The notes: generated from the letters alone by a model not told the origin. 64,000 nt of DNA from Polyodon spathula (GCF_017654505.1 NC_054537.1:62803145-62867144), one strand, 5' to 3'. Shown: positions 1 to 12,488, numbered from the stretch's first letter. Numbers and translations: made by a program.

Positions 1-225
1 CAGAGATTCCTGCATACTTCTGAAGACGGTCAAGAATGCCATGATCTATGGTGTCAAAAGCAGCTGTTAGGTCAAGGAGGATCATTCACAATCTGGAGCA
101 GAGCAGTTTCAGTACTGTGATGTGGTCGGAAACCAGACTGTAGAGATTCAAGCAGATTGTTGCCCGTGAGATGTTGTTGTTTCATCAGTTGACTGGCTAC
201 AGCCCTTTCAAGAGTTTTTTTCACC
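1..225 (-). pseudogene. LINE reverse transcriptase fragment (L2/Rex/CR1-like)
   Basis: Read on the minus strand, this stretch gives the part of a non-LTR reverse transcriptase just before the first catalytic block. A piece like LERAVASQL leads into NLLESLQSGFRPHHSTETAL, then after a frameshift into LLDLTAAFDTIDH, whose aspartates belong to RT motif A. These strings are typical of vertebrate L2, Rex and CR1-type LINEs, whose RT copies element RNA into the target DNA. The stretch between the two blocks is shorter than in intact elements, so a small deletion is likely. The copy runs off the left edge of the window and is lost beyond about base 225. It is certainly inactive. The LINE clade is not resolved. 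Confidence 0.8.
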
Positions 226-342
226 TGCTACACACTTAGTTATATGGCATTCTGATTCTGTTTAAAAATAGGCAGAAAAAATGGTGGTCTTAGGGTCTCC
301 TTAAGCTACCAGCAGCAGAAGAATCTTATTTATTTATTCTTA

Positions 343-572
343 GGAGGCTGTGTGGTCCAGTGGTTAAAGAAACAGGCCTATATCCACGAGGTACCCACTT
401 CAAATCCCACCTCAACCTCCTTGTGTGCCTTTCAGGTGAGACTTTCTTGTAAGTGACTCTGGAGCTGATGCATAGTTCACACACCTTCTTATCTTTTAAA
501 GCGCTTTGTGATGGTGGTCCACTAAGAAAGGCTATATAAAGATGATTATTAATAATAATAATAATAATAATA
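343..572 (+). repeat. tRNA-derived SINE with LINE-like tail
   Basis: A tRNA-like head carries an A-box-like segment (GTGGTCCAGTGGTTAAAG, about 351-368) and a B box (TTCAAATCC, 399-407). The body contains GTAAGTGACTCT, and the tail has GCGCTTTGTGATGGTGGTCC followed by GGCTATATAAAG and an (AAT)n run. The same body and tail occur reversed at 34241-34479, which shows an interspersed family. The tail resembles the 3' end of L2-type LINEs, which would supply the reverse transcriptase. Confidence 0.75.
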
Positions 573-1190
573 TCATCATCTATTATCCTGAGCTTTAATT
601 TACATTATCCCACCTCAAAATTGCAGATGTTTAGATGTTAGAAAAAATAAAAGTATACAGTAGATGTGAGTTAACGAAGGTCTGCCTCATGTAAACTCAT
701 TTTTAAACTTAGTTTGCATTTTAACTGCAAACATGCAGTATTTTACAAAAATAAGGAGGTTTAACATTCCCTACATATTTTATGCTCTTTATATAAGTAA
801 CACATACTTCAATATCGGTATACCTTGCATATTTAACAGTCAGTTTCGAAAAGGTATCTATTTTAAACACAATATTTAATAAACTAGTATTTACATATCT
901 GTCCAATCTGTATGCAGCTCATGGTACAGCTGTAGATCCAGGCTTTGTATTCCCTGCTGTCGATGCGATAGACTCTGACACTTCAATAACATATACGAAG
1001 CGATGCACTTTTTATTTTGCTGTACCATAGAACCACCAATGGACTTTCTTAGACTTGATATAAATTTGGTTTATAAATCGAAGTTACTATATAAAGAACA
1101 TCAAATATGTAGGCTATGTGCTGGAGCACCTTACTCTTGTTCCAAGCACTGAGTGTAGTGGTACTGAACGGGAAGAAAAAAAAGTTTTTA
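573..1190. other. AT-rich stretch, nothing recognised
   Basis: No repeat termini, RNA gene or convincing coding stretch is visible. Short minus-strand ORFs here have no recognisable motif. Confidence 0.5.
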
Positions 1191-1582
1191 CAGTGGCTCT
1201 CAAAAGTATTCACCCCCTTGGACTTTTCCACATTTTATTGTATTGCAACATAGAATCAAAATGGATTAAATTAATTAATTTTTGCCACTGATCAACACAA
1301 AAAAGTCCATAATGTCTTTAGAAGTCACAGAATTAGTTGAGTCCACCTGTGTGCAATTAAGGTGTTTCACATGATTTCAGGTTAAATTCACCCATCTCTG
1401 GGAGGTCCCACAGTTGGTTAGTACATTTCCTAACAAAAACTACATCATAAAGACGAAGGAACATTCAAAGCAAATCCGGAATAAGGTTCTTCAAAAGCAC
1501 CAATCAGGGGTAGGATATAAAAACCTTTCCAAGGCATTGAATATCCCCTGGAGCACAGTAAAGTTTATTATTAAGAAATGGA
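1191..1582 (+). mobile_element. Truncated Tc1-like transposon, 5' end with transposase N-terminus
   Basis: The copy starts with CAGTGGCTCTCAAAAGTATT directly after a TA at 1189-1190. This is the same terminus as the element at 13053-14655, here in the opposite orientation. About 180 bases further in, a reading frame encodes the Tc1 helix-turn-helix region: a KTKEHSKQIRNKVLQKHQSG block followed by LNIPWSTVKFIIKKW. That domain binds the terminal repeats. Relative to the full copy, part of the untranslated leader is missing between the terminal segment and the gene. Homology stops near 1582, so the catalytic domain and the right end are absent. Confidence 0.85.
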
Positions 1583-1599
1583 GTATTATATATTTTAGT

Positions 1600-3480
1600 T
1601 TCATTGAACTGTAAGAATCACTGTAAAAGTAGAGGGATCCCCTGTGAGTGGGTGAAATTTGGGTAAAGTGCATGTTTGTTTTTAACAGTATAAAATCTGT
1701 TTAGGTGAATTATTGAAACTTTCACCTTGGTGTCTCTAGGGCTCAAACCCAAGGAGGAACTAAAGGATTATTCTAATTACCCGGAAGAAAAGTCACAATC
1801 TAACTACCATTGTGATACCGGTAATCACTAATGATACTTCTTGATGGGAAGACTATGCCTTCAGGACTGACAAAATACCTTGACATTTCCTTAAACCACT
1901 CATTTAGAGGATAGAGATTGTAACATTTGATAGTTTGTAAGTTAATTCTAAATTGGTTCTTCATAAACGAACTAGGTATGAAAGGGCCCTTAGACTACAG
2001 GGGTTTAAAAAAAGGGATGGCTTTTATAACAACTGTTTGTACCTGCTTTGAGAACAGATCACATTGGGATTCACTCTTCAAAGTAAAGCATATCTCTACT
2101 ATGACATCATAGGTCAAACTATGTGAAATCTGAGTCACTGCTATGCCTAAACCCTTTGGGCCATATCTGCAAAGCATTTACACCAGTCTTTAATTAACCC
2201 TTATTCAATCAGATTAAAAATTCTTCTCACTTGAACCATGTGTATACACATAAGCATGACCTAGGCTGTCTCTGGCCCGTATGCTTGCGCATAGCCCCTG
2301 AATTGTAGTGCATGCCCGATCTCATCATATCAACCGCCACTTGTGTGAAAACATTCCACTCTCCAAAACACAGAGGCGGAAGTGTTTAAATAAACAAGTA
2401 GTCTGTCATTTTTGTCACTTGTGTTTCTATTTCAAGATGGTCATCCCGTACTAATTAAGATTTAATTTTGCGGTCAGAAATGGACCGGAGCATTGAAAAT
2501 TTGCATATTTAAAGAAGCAAGAGTTATTGTATACATTTGTATATCAGTAAAACAACTGTTCTTTATTTTCTTACCTTTGAAAACGACTTATAATGCTGAA
2601 CTGGGACAATCACAGTTTTCCTGGGATGTCTGGTAACCCTATTCACATCACGGCATTTATGTTGATACACTTTGAAAAATAAAGCCCATACAATTTAAAG
2701 TGACTAAACATTCACAAGCTTGCGGCTTTATTTTTCGAATTGTATAACTGTTAGTTTCACGATGCATACAATTAAACAAGCGCTCTGTGCAGGTCTAAAA
2801 GCATGTTACTTTTAAACAAAAGACTGTATTCGTCCCGTGAAGAAAACATTTCATTTACTTAGCAGCTTTACTGTAATTGTTGTTTAATTCTAGATAGAGT
2901 GGTACCCACAAAACCAAACATTTCCTGGTTTGTTTCAACATACGATCACAGGTTACGTTTGCAGATATGTGTGAACCTTTTGTTTGCCACAGTATTTTAT
3001 TGGCAGAAACTAGGCTATCTTACATGAATGATTAAATGTCTTTTCACGTTACAGCATAAATATAAAAGTCTGTTTGTATTTTAACGTCATCTGCCTCTGT
3101 CTTTCAGCGTTCTGTGCTTCCTGATACTATTGTCTCTGCCTGTTTGATGCTGATAATGGGGGCATTTCCCATGAGTGTATGTAGCAAACATGACCTGTCT
3201 CAGGGACCTCTGTGTATAGAGTAGAACAACAAACCAAAGACCAAAGCCTTATCAGAGCCCATTTTGGAGCAGACCACTTTTAAGATGTCTGGACCTGGTC
3301 TGTACCTGGGCCAGCTTCGTTTACACTACAAATAAAAGACCTGAGCCGTCTCAGAGTCGGCTTAAAAGTGTATAGTGTGAACAGAATATGAGACCTTGAA
3401 TTACTGTATATTGCATCATATTTTATAAACAAATACGTGTTTATCACAATATAGGAGTTAATAAATATTGATTTAAATAC
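1600..3480. other. Intergenic stretch, nothing recognised
   Basis: Mostly AT-rich unique-looking sequence. A slightly richer patch at 2270-2400 has no recognisable termini. ORFs are short and motif-free. Confidence 0.5.
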
Positions 3481-3544
3481 TTTTTGGGGGGGGAACAACT
3501 ATGCCTTACCAGGATTTAAACCCCTGTAGCTGTCTAACATTTAA

Positions 3545-3605
3545 ACACAGATTAGCCAGTTTGATTCGGTAGAGGGCTCGGCCCTGCATTTCACCTGGGT
3601 TAAAA
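3545..3605 (+). repeat. tRNA-like SINE head fragment
   Basis: A segment with an A-box-like TTCGGTAGAGGGCTCGGC and a B-box-like CCTGGGTTAAAATC at tRNA-like spacing. It lacks the paired stems of a working tRNA gene, so it reads as an old tRNA-derived SINE head. Confidence 0.4.
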
Positions 3606-3915
3606 TCTGGCTCACTAAAAAAAGATTAGAGTTTAGACCATTCAGATGAATTGTCAGTTTCTACTTCAGACAGTAGTTGTTTTACTATAGAACAGTGTTC
3701 TTTTGTTCGTATTTCACTGCAGTGTGACTCCTGCAGCAGACACATACATGATCAGTCGTATACCCTTGATGATATGCCAAGCCCTGTGAACATTTTTCAT
3801 GTGCTGAATTCTACACAACCAGTAATAAAGCTGCCTTCAGTAGAGTGTTATGTAGACACTGGCACTTACTATGTCATTATTAAAAAGAACATTGCTGTGT
3901 AGCTTTATAGCTAGC

Positions 3916-4326
3916 TGTGGCAGGCTGGCGAGTGGATAGAGGCCCAGAGACAGACTGCAGTTCAAACAAATATACTTTTATTATAAATAAAAAATAAACG
4001 TGCACAAGGGCAAAATAAAGGCATTTAAACACAAATAAATCAATACAAAAACAAAACTTGCAAAATTAAGGTTTCCAGGCTAGGCAATGCCTTCACTGGA
4101 TTCACAAATACAAAAAAACCACAAACACCAACCTGCTTCCTGAGCTCCCTCTTTCCAAATGAGAAGCAGAGGCCTCCTTTTATGTCAGGTGGCTGGGCGC
4201 TGATTGATCGTTAATCAACCTAATCAACTAATCAACCCCAGCCACCTGAACATAATAAACCCAGGCAGGTAGGGGAAATTAACCCCATCCCTGCCAATTT
4301 AAAGGGCAGAGCTTTGCTCTGCTACA
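3916..4326 (-). mobile_element. Solo LTR (family C), 411 bp, TSD CTAGC
   Basis: The segment starts TGTGGCAGGC, ends CTCTGCTACA, and is flanked on both sides by CTAGC (3911-3915 and 4327-4331). A TG...CA unit with an exact 5-bp duplication is the signature of an LTR retrotransposon reduced to one LTR by LTR-LTR recombination. On the minus strand, AATAAA-type signals (rich in the complement of 3975-4005) lie near the 3' end, which sets the orientation. No internal element sequence is attached. It shares a short segment (AATGCCTTCAC) with the LTR-like insertion at 62610-63223, so the two families may be related. Confidence 0.85.
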
Positions 4327-4334
4327 CTAGCTTA

Positions 4335-4995
4335 AACAGTATGTGATTGTTTAAATACTATCAGCTGGTGACGTAACTCTATAAATCATGCAAGTGTTTT
4401 TCATTTACAAACAAGTGTGAACAACAATAAAGAGATCGCAATAAAAGTTGTATGATAATGAGTAAATGCACATACAGTAATTAAATGGAACCCAATATAT
4501 CTCCTCAATGCTTGTTTAATTTGTTTTTCATGCAAATTCTCTTTAACTGAAGTAATGATTGCTTCATTCAAATAAGCTTTGGTTTCTCTGACCTTATTTT
4601 AGTGATTACTTGCACCATCCTTTTTGCCAATGAATGTGTAAGTATATGCATATGCATTTGATGTCCCTCTAATGTCTATGACAAGATGAACTATATTCTA
4701 TTGCATATTACAGTGGTAATGTGACTGGAAGGGAGGAAACTGGGGCTCTAATTGGTTCATACATTTGGTTGGTTCATGCATTTGGTTAATGAATCCTCCT
4801 AGTGTAACGGGGGAGGCTAGAAGCAAACTTGCACAGGTGTCAGCGAGCGCCATAACCACGATGCAAAAAAGTCTGTCTGCATTAGCAGTTAAAGATCTCA
4901 CTGACAGGGGACAGAGTCCATAACGGTAGCGCATCACATTACTCTACCTCCTACTACAGTTGCCAACTGGATGGTTTTTGTACTGCCTTGCCAGT
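4335..4995. other. Intergenic stretch, nothing recognised
   Basis: No element termini or recognisable protein. A 79-codon open frame on the minus strand (4698-4937) has no motif that I know. Confidence 0.5.
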
Positions 4996-5000
4996 TGCCT

Positions 5001-5159
5001 CAAGATAATTTATCCCAGGATCTTGAGAAAACAGATGTCATTACTTCCTTTTTCAACAGTACAACTCGTTTAGTCGAGATCACAAGATAAATGTAATTCT
5101 CTCAGGAAAACGTAAGGAATAACTTCTGTTTTCTTACAATCCTGGGATAAATTATCTTG
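5001..5159. repeat. Fold-back (MITE-like) inverted repeat
   Basis: CAAGATAATTTATCCCAGGA at 5001-5020 begins a 35-base arm that returns as its reverse complement at 5125-5159, matching at about 32 of 35 positions. Further copies of a GATCACAAG/CTTGTGATC motif lie inside and just to the right (to about 5210), followed by a poly-T run at 5221-5239. The structure suggests a small palindromic nonautonomous element. No superfamily assignment is possible. Confidence 0.5.
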
Positions 5160-5239
5160 TGATCACGAGATAACGCAATGGTAATATCAAATTCTTGTGA
5201 TCTCGGCATAATTAATAATTTTTTTTTTTTTTTTTTTTT

Positions 5240-6100
5240 GGTGGCCTCCACCAGCCACCGTAGAACAGAGCATTCATTGCGTCAAGTCAAAATGAAGAAG
5301 CCCGCCCTTGCACAGACTGATTATAAGTTTAATTCACCGTTGATGCAGTGATGCTCCAGCTGGCATCCACTGATAGAAGCCAGCTGTGGCTGTAAGCTGA
5401 TTGGCTGATGGTACTGCATTTTTTCTAATATGTAACGTTCCGCTTAGAATAAATGTCTAGCTGCAACAGAAATTGTCAAACAGACAGAATATTGCTCCGT
5501 TCAGCATATAGTCCTTTCAAATATATATTTGCCATAGCTTTTGAAAAATACCCAGTCAGCTTTATTTAATAGGTTACAATGAGGCACCTAAATGTTTTTT
5601 CTGGACTTTTTTCTGGAATTTACAGAAGAATGTTTGGTTCCCAAGCAAAACATTTGCTGCAGTAACTATAAACAGTGTTCACACTAAAAATACTTACTTG
5701 ACAGGGTTGGATAAATATTAGTTTTAGCTGGGACTCAACATAGTAAAGGAGATATTTAAAGCAATGGACCAATGCAGCAAGTCTTTAATATAATGACAGG
5801 GTGCCCCCCAAATTTAAATTATGGTACTGCAATTTTAGATATTACATTGTAATGAAGACTAAGACTTTTTGTCAAATTAACTGTCTTTCTTTGGTTCTAG
5901 GTAAAATAGATTCAGTACCAACCTCATACCAGAACTCATACCTTGTTAGATATTGGATTTTTCTAGTTTCTTTTTGCTGTTTTTGCAATGCAGGGACCAG
6001 ATATGAATAAGGAATTTAAGTTCCCCCTTGCCATAAATTTTAGTGTGCCCAATTATGTTACCCTTGATTTGGAATCTACAATTTTTTTTCTCTTCACCAT
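5240..6100. other. Intergenic stretch, nothing recognised
   Basis: AT-rich sequence without recognisable termini. Short ORFs only. Confidence 0.5.
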
Positions 6101-6104
6101 AGCA

Positions 6105-6345
6105 TTCCCCACGCAGCTCGGGAGATCTGAGGGTTCAGTGAGCATCCTCCGATCCCACGACCAAGCCAGCTTTCTCTTTTACATCCAGGCCCGAGTGACC
6201 TGCGGATCGTCGTCCCAGCAGTCAAACGTGCTACTCCTCTTCGTCAGTGTGACGGTTACTGCCAGATTTGTCATAGGGTGTCAGTTTCGGTCTCGGTTAT
6301 CCCACAGACAGCCAGGGCCCTGTGTCACCCCAGTCACACGAAAAA
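6105..6345. other. GC-rich, CpG-containing island of unknown origin
   Basis: This stretch is clearly richer in G+C and CpG than its surroundings and ends abruptly at a TA microsatellite. It contains CAGCTCGGGAGATCTGAGGG and GATCCCACGACC. An open frame crosses it (5988 onward) but runs into the TA repeat and shows no domain. It is probably a fragment of an unrecognised repeat. Confidence 0.35.
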
Positions 6346-6366
6346 TCAAATTGATATATATATATT

Positions 6367-6370
<4 letters not shown>

Positions 6371-6436
<66 letters not shown>
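6371..6436. repeat. (TA)n microsatellite
   Basis: An uninterrupted alternating TA run of roughly 66 bases. Confidence 0.95.
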
Positions 6437-6439
<3 letters not shown>

Positions 6440-6440
<1 letters not shown>

Positions 6441-7808
6441 CTATATTTATTTCAGATGAAACATTGTAAAAATATATCTATGTATATATTTATTACACAG
6501 TCATTAGGTTTTCTTTTAAAAAGTTAAACTGTAGCCAAGTAGAAAATTAGCTTTAGCATACATAAACAAAATGCAAATCCTTTTAGCTTTAAAAAAAAAC
6601 AAAAATAAGAAAAAAAATAGTAATCTGTAGTTGAGATCAACTAAAAACTAAAAATGTCACAAACACACTGAACTCAGAAACCCCTCTTGGGTCTCCACAA
6701 GGCTTACATCTGTCTCTCCAAGATGGCGGACTTCACTTTTAAATTAATTTTTTATATCACTAGGCATTACTAGTTGCTCTAGTCTGGCCATGTTGTCTGC
6801 ATGCCAGATGACAGAATTCCCAAGCAGATCTCTTTTTGGCCATTTGCTCAAAGGGAAACGTCATCACGGGGTCCCCTGCAAGCTACAAATACTCATGATG
6901 TGCGATATAGACCACAACAACTCAACGGCCTTGGCTTTGAACATACTTTATTGACTTCCCCTATGACATCATGGTCTGGAAGGCTAGTCCTGCTGTAATT
7001 GTTTCTAACCTTACTTACTCATGTCCAGTCTGTGATTGGCTCATTCTAAATAGTTTAAACCCACCCCAACTACTGAGTGGCAGCAAATTCCTACATTTCT
7101 ATTGGATGATTGTAGCACACTTGCGCGATTTAAAATGAGTTTACAATTAGAAACAGAGCATTGTTCTTGCTTGCAAGATTTAAAGCTGTATTACAGTTCG
7201 AGTATTTATACACTCATGGAATTTAAACAGAATTGCAAATGTAATTGTGGTGAAATGTAAAAAAAATGCCCTAAACACACAAACCCCAGAAGAAAATGCC
7301 GGTGACTATAAGGATTTCATTGTGGAATACAGCAAAGGCAAGAAAGTACAATTGAAGTGAACAAGTACTGTCGAATTACTAGACATATTGTGACAAAAAA
7401 AAAAAAAAGCCCAAGAATATTGGAAAATAACAGAAAACAACAATTTTATACAGTATATAAAAATTGAAAGCCCCGAAAAAAAACAAACAAAAAAAAAACA
7501 TAAAACTCGAAAATAGCTAAAAATAAGCACCAAAAAATGAAATAAATAAAAAACAGAAAAACAGAATCCCTACCTATAATATATTAGTTTAATTAAAATG
7601 TAATTAATGCCACTGACTAAGTATTAAATGAAGATACTTGCTGATCATTGTGGTTCATTGTAGATATGGTCATATTTGTACACAAATGGCCTCAAACAGA
7701 CTTCTTAGAAAAATAATAATATAAATCTGTGGGGAAAAAAACAGGACTTTAATGCATTGGACAAAATGTTTGAGCCAAGCAGAATAATACAGAAAGAGCT
7801 GGTACTAG
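6440..7808. other. Intergenic stretch, A-rich
   Basis: Nothing recognised apart from A-rich low-complexity patches near 6590-6620 and 7396-7560. Confidence 0.5.
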
Positions 7809-7813
7809 GTGGT

Positions 7814-8422
7814 TGTGGCAAAGTGCCCGCCCCTGTGTGTATTTTGTGTTATCTGTTGTGTGTTAATGTTGGTGCATAGTCATTGGTACACGGGATATAA
7901 ACAGGTCTGTGTAACATGAGTGTTTAAAATGTATATTTATATTTAGGCATGAGGATTGCATTGCACTTCAAGTAAAATGTAATAATATGTGAGCACAGGG
8001 AATTGCACTTTATTAATTCACGTGCAGTTGTACCGCGACTCCAATTGAATGATTGATTAGCAATCAAGTCTTGGTACAGCTGCATAAAAGCATCATGTTT
8101 TCACATACTCGGGGTTGTGTGTTTGGTGAGTGGAGAACGGGACTGGAGATGGAGGTAATAATTGTGATAGGAATAATCGTATTTAAAATATCTGCTCACC
8201 GTATTTTGTGTAGTGTTAGTCTGTTTTGTTTATCTCTTTTGTTTTGGCGACTGTGCCGTGTCCTTTATATTTTTCTTTGTTACAACCTTTTTATTTTCTG
8301 TTCTGTTTATTTATTAAATGCTGAGCGAAGCCATTCGATCAGCTCCACGAAACTCCACCTCTCTCTCTGTTTATTTTCCTGTTTCTGGTCGGACGTCCCC
8401 CACTCCGGCCGTCTTTGTGACA
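7814..8422 (+). mobile_element. Solo LTR (family A, copy 1), 609 bp, TSD GTGGT
   Basis: Begins TGTGGCAAAG and ends TTTGTGACA, with GTGGT immediately on both sides (7809-7813 and 8423-8427). A TATA-like GATATAAAC lies near 7890 and an ATTAAA polyadenylation-type signal near 8312, both in plus orientation. The same unit recurs at 14957-15557 with similar sequence almost end to end. The exact 5-bp duplication with no internal sequence indicates a solo LTR. The long plus-strand open frame over this region (8053-8595) crosses the LTR border and is not a real gene. Confidence 0.9.
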
Positions 8423-8429
8423 GTGGTAT

Positions 8430-11130
8430 AGAGGTTTTTCAGCATAGTGAGAACAGGAAGCTCCAGGGCACTATAAGACAGAAGCATGATATAACACACA
8501 TATACTATATGCCTTTTTTCCTTAGATCCAATGCCAGCTGTGGCCCAAAGAAATGTCTTATTTACACTCATTCTTTCAAATTAAACATACAATAAGACCA
8601 CAAGAAATGTTTGGGAACTAGTGTTCTTTGTGTTTTAGATGTTGCTACTTCACTTGATTCGGTATTCCATTTATTTATAACTCTGTGTAAAAAAAAAAAA
8701 AAACCTTAGAACCTTCTGTGATTGACTTTATCTATACCAATTTTATGAACGTCATTTTAATCCCCTTTTTCCTGTTTGCATACTTTAGCATACTTATTGC
8801 AAAAGGACAAACAAAAAGTTGTAAAAAGCTAGTCCATAACAACATTTCATATAGACAGCTAATTGTATGCCTACAAGACATTCCATTTTTCACATTATTC
8901 AGTAACAGGAAAGAGCAACATGTCTCCTCTTGTTGGTGTGCTATAGATATGAATGTATTTACAGACTCAGAAATTGCATAATTATCTAGGTGGAGGTCTG
9001 ACTGGGCTTACTCAGTCAAACTGGTAACCAGGGAAACATTTTGGTTTGTGTGGCTTTGTTCTTTTTTCTGTACCAGCTTCTCTTTCTTCAGTTAGCCCCT
9101 GTAGAAATGCAATTTTATTCAACTTTGGCCAAATAGTAGAATTCACATGCCCACTTGAAATGGTCTGGCAGACCATGCTGACGTGCAGACATGGGGATCA
9201 ACAGCCCAGCACTGTAACAACTACACAAAAGAGCTAGGCTCTTTCAGTCGAGCACGTACGCAATTGAATTATTACATTTCATCACGGGCATTTTTATATT
9301 TTGTTAACTTTAGACATCTTTTTATTATTAGCCTTTTTTCTGAATGTTAATATTTTATTTTGAAAAAATATTTTGAAGGAATGATCTAGTATGTTTCTTT
9401 AATAGCACAGTTGATGTACCATTTGAAAGATCATTGTAGGACATCGGTCAATAGAAACAAGAAAGAATACAGGGTACATTTTACACATGCCAGTAAAATA
9501 AAATATATATAAAAAAATGAACACCACTAGTAAATACTAACCTGGAATTACCTAATATTATCATGAAGAAATATGGAGAAAGTATAGTGAAGTTTAGTAA
9601 AATACAGTTAGACAAAATGGCTTGGAAAACCCATTGCAAGGGAAAGTATGCCAGTGTTTTTAGTGTTACATATGACTGAGGACCAGACTCTGGTTTTCAG
9701 GTTCAAAAACAAACAAATTGACAGCAGTACTACAAGAGTCATCATTAGCAGAGCAGTGAAACACATCTCTATATTACTGCTCAATTACACCATGCTGTTG
9801 ACTTGTCACAGTATAATTACATAGGCCCAGATCTCCGTTGTTCTACATAGCACTAGTGTTGCATTGGAAGTATCATGGCGATCTGAAACATACCACTTTG
9901 TAAAACATTAAAGAAAGCATTTGAAAGCGTGCCCATATTTCCTTGTGTTATTGCTTACTGAATGCATGGAGAAACTCAGAAAAGCTTCGTAAGTCTAAGA
10001 GACTTCATAAAAACATGGTAATGTACTGTGAAACTTTACAATTAATAAACTCTGGAGAGGAATTTGTTGGAGCAGACCTGTGGTCATGAAAGGGTGCATG
10101 CACTTTGTACTACAGTATATATTATTTGGATGTTTTGTAATATAAAGTATGTTGTTTTGTGTATAGTGTGCTTGTACTGTCCAAGTAATTTTATAATTGT
10201 ACTTTATTCAAATGTAATATGCTTGCATTCCATGATTATTTATTTTTTTAGAAACTTTTAAAGTATTATTTACCATTAATGTTAACTTTGATTTATATCA
10301 ACTTACTGTAAGTAACAGTTGCACAATGTTTTCATTTTTATCCTGAAGGAAGTAGGGACTTTACAGACATCCTCTTTTGGAAATTTAGCAATAGCTTATC
10401 AACACCCACTCATTAGTGAGTGTTGGAGCTGCCTGAACAGAGCAGGGACAGTGAAGTGCTGGAAAACAGTGAATGTAAATGACATTCCAACTCACACCAG
10501 ATATTATTCCAGTGAAGTTTGCAGTGGAATATTCTCAGTTGGTAAGTTTTCTATTGGACCTGGAGGCCTGAAAGACCAGGTTCGCTGAAGCTATTGCAGC
10601 AGGTTGCCAGCAGAAAAGGATGTAAGCTTTTAGAACAATGATCTTTATTTTAATCTGCAGAAGATTTTAATATATAGACCCATGTTTGTAGGACTACAGA
10701 GTGTAAAAGACTGCCATAAAATTGACGTTGTGGTACAAGCAGTACATTTGCACAGAAAGCATTTAAATAGAGCCTCATGGAAACCTGCTTAAAACATATG
10801 GTTGTACGTACTGGAGTATTGCCAGAGTTATTCCAGTTGTTTCAGCGCCATTTAAATATTTGTTCTGGACAGCTTTAAACGTTACAACATCACATACAAA
10901 ACACATTTTGTGGAATACTAGAACAGAGATGCAGTCAAAAAGTAAATGAAGATAGATCTTCATGAAGTCGGCATACTTAAATGATAGGAACTAAGTAAGT
11001 TTGCATTAAAAAAATAAATAAATAAATCATTTAATTGAAATACATAACAGCCTCAAATGGCCAATAGTAAATCTAGAGAAACCACTTCCTAAAGCTAAGT
11101 TTAGATGTATAAAAGACAGTGGTCTAAAGC
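8430..11130. other. Intergenic stretch, nothing recognised
   Basis: Poly-A at 8690-8703. Otherwise unique-looking, AT-rich sequence. An 89-codon frame at 10319-10588 shows no recognisable motif. Confidence 0.5.
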
Positions 11131-11136
11131 TCTGAG

Positions 11137-11195
11137 GTGAAGAGTGTGACACATCTGGATGTATGGGTTTGAATCTCAGTGTTTTTTTAAAAAGC
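11137..11195 (+). repeat. Possible SINE head remnant
   Basis: A B-box-like GGGTTTGAATCTC (about 11166-11178) preceded by a degenerate A-box-like region. Weak, single-motif evidence. Confidence 0.25.
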
Positions 11196-11199
11196 AGTT

Positions 11200-12170
11200 C
11201 ATTTTCTCATTCATGGTTCTACAAAAATGTGTGGCCACGTTTTCCTAAATGGTGTCTTGTTTAACGTGGCTACTTTTACATAATTACATCTTTACAGGGC
11301 TGAGCCTTTATATGGCTGGGCACTTTATGCTAAATTGTTTTACTGTTAATGTATATATAGCTTAAAATATTACTTTTTTTTACTAGAATATCATATTCTC
11401 TTAATCATAGACTGTGCAGTTGTTTTTTCTAGTAACAGATCATTTTAAAATACCTGATCTGTATACTGCAACCACTCAAATAGAATCTATTTTCATACAG
11501 TACGTATTACTGAAAAAGCCAGGAACCGAGGCATCCGTAAGGTTTAAAAATATTCACTGTGGGAAACACCTTTCCAGCTCTTCTCAGCTGACCTGTGATG
11601 TTTTATTAATATCCCAGAACCTTTAAATGTATTACAACAATAGGCAAAGACATCAGATAAAGATTGAACCCAACACTCCATTGGAAACAGTGCCGCAGAA
11701 TACGCAAACTGACAGTTACACTCCAGCTCTGTGGGAATTCTAATCAGTTCATGGCATTTTTTTTTTTTTTTTTTAATCCGGAATTACTCTTTTTTTATTC
11801 TTGAATGGTCCTGCAGACTAAGAAATGGTGGAATGACCCATCCCTCAGGCATTTATCTTCTCATGCTCTTCAATTTAAATGCAGATAACCAAAATACGAA
11901 ATAATTAATGAATGATAACGAATAAGTTAAATAAATATCATGCTTGGATTCTGCTATCCTATTTACGACCACAATTATGTAAGCCTGTGCAACACTTCCC
12001 TGTCTCACTTCCCACCATCAGACTTGAGAAGTATTTTAAGAAGCATTTTATGCTGGAATAGTTGACCAAATAGTTGAAACGGGTGGGAATCATACAGAAC
12101 ACACATAAAAAGGATATTTTTGAGATCAGATCATGTATATAACAAACTCAATCCTGCATTTTTATTTCAA
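11200..12170. other. Intergenic stretch, nothing recognised
   Basis: Contains a poly-T run at about 11758-11774. No gene or element termini are seen. Confidence 0.5.
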
Positions 12171-12181
12171 ACATCATTGTG

Positions 12182-12368
12182 ATAGTGACAGACTTGGGTG
12201 AGGGATTTTCTGTTTCATTTTTGTTTTTTTGTTTCACCTTTTTATTTTGGCTCGTTGACTTGTCTTTATGTTTCTTCTTCTGATTTATTAAAATAAACCT
12301 GCAGTTCTAAAGTTCTGAGTCTCCTTTCTGCCTCCTGACTACCTTAGACCCCCGGCCCCTCTAACACA
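12182..12368 (+). mobile_element. LTR-like 3' fragment
   Basis: A T-rich segment leads to an AATAAA-type signal (ATTAAAATAAACC, about 12287), then a C-rich tail ending CCTCTAACACA. The pentamer GTGAC follows at 12369-12373 and also occurs at 12185-12189. This arrangement (polyadenylation signal, about 70 bases, terminal CA, repeated pentamer) resembles the 3' part of an LTR. The left border is not canonical and the call is weak. Confidence 0.3.
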
Positions 12369-12488
12369 GTGACCTTGCTGCTTTTTTCATCTTCAAGCAC
12401 TCTTAAACAAAAGACTTACCTACTATAATCCTCTCATAAGAAGTGAAATTATCTCCACTAAAGTAAGTAATTAGCTGTGCCGTAAAAG

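Noticed and set aside
3545..3605. A functional tRNA gene
   Set aside because: A- and B-box-like text exists, but the acceptor and anticodon stems do not pair.
5988..6437. 149-codon frame ending in a Tyr-Ile run
   Set aside because: The C-terminal part is only translation of the TA microsatellite, and the rest shows no domain.
8053..8595. 180-codon plus-strand open frame
   Set aside because: It starts inside the family A LTR and runs across its right border and target duplication; composition is that of an LTR and no domain is present.
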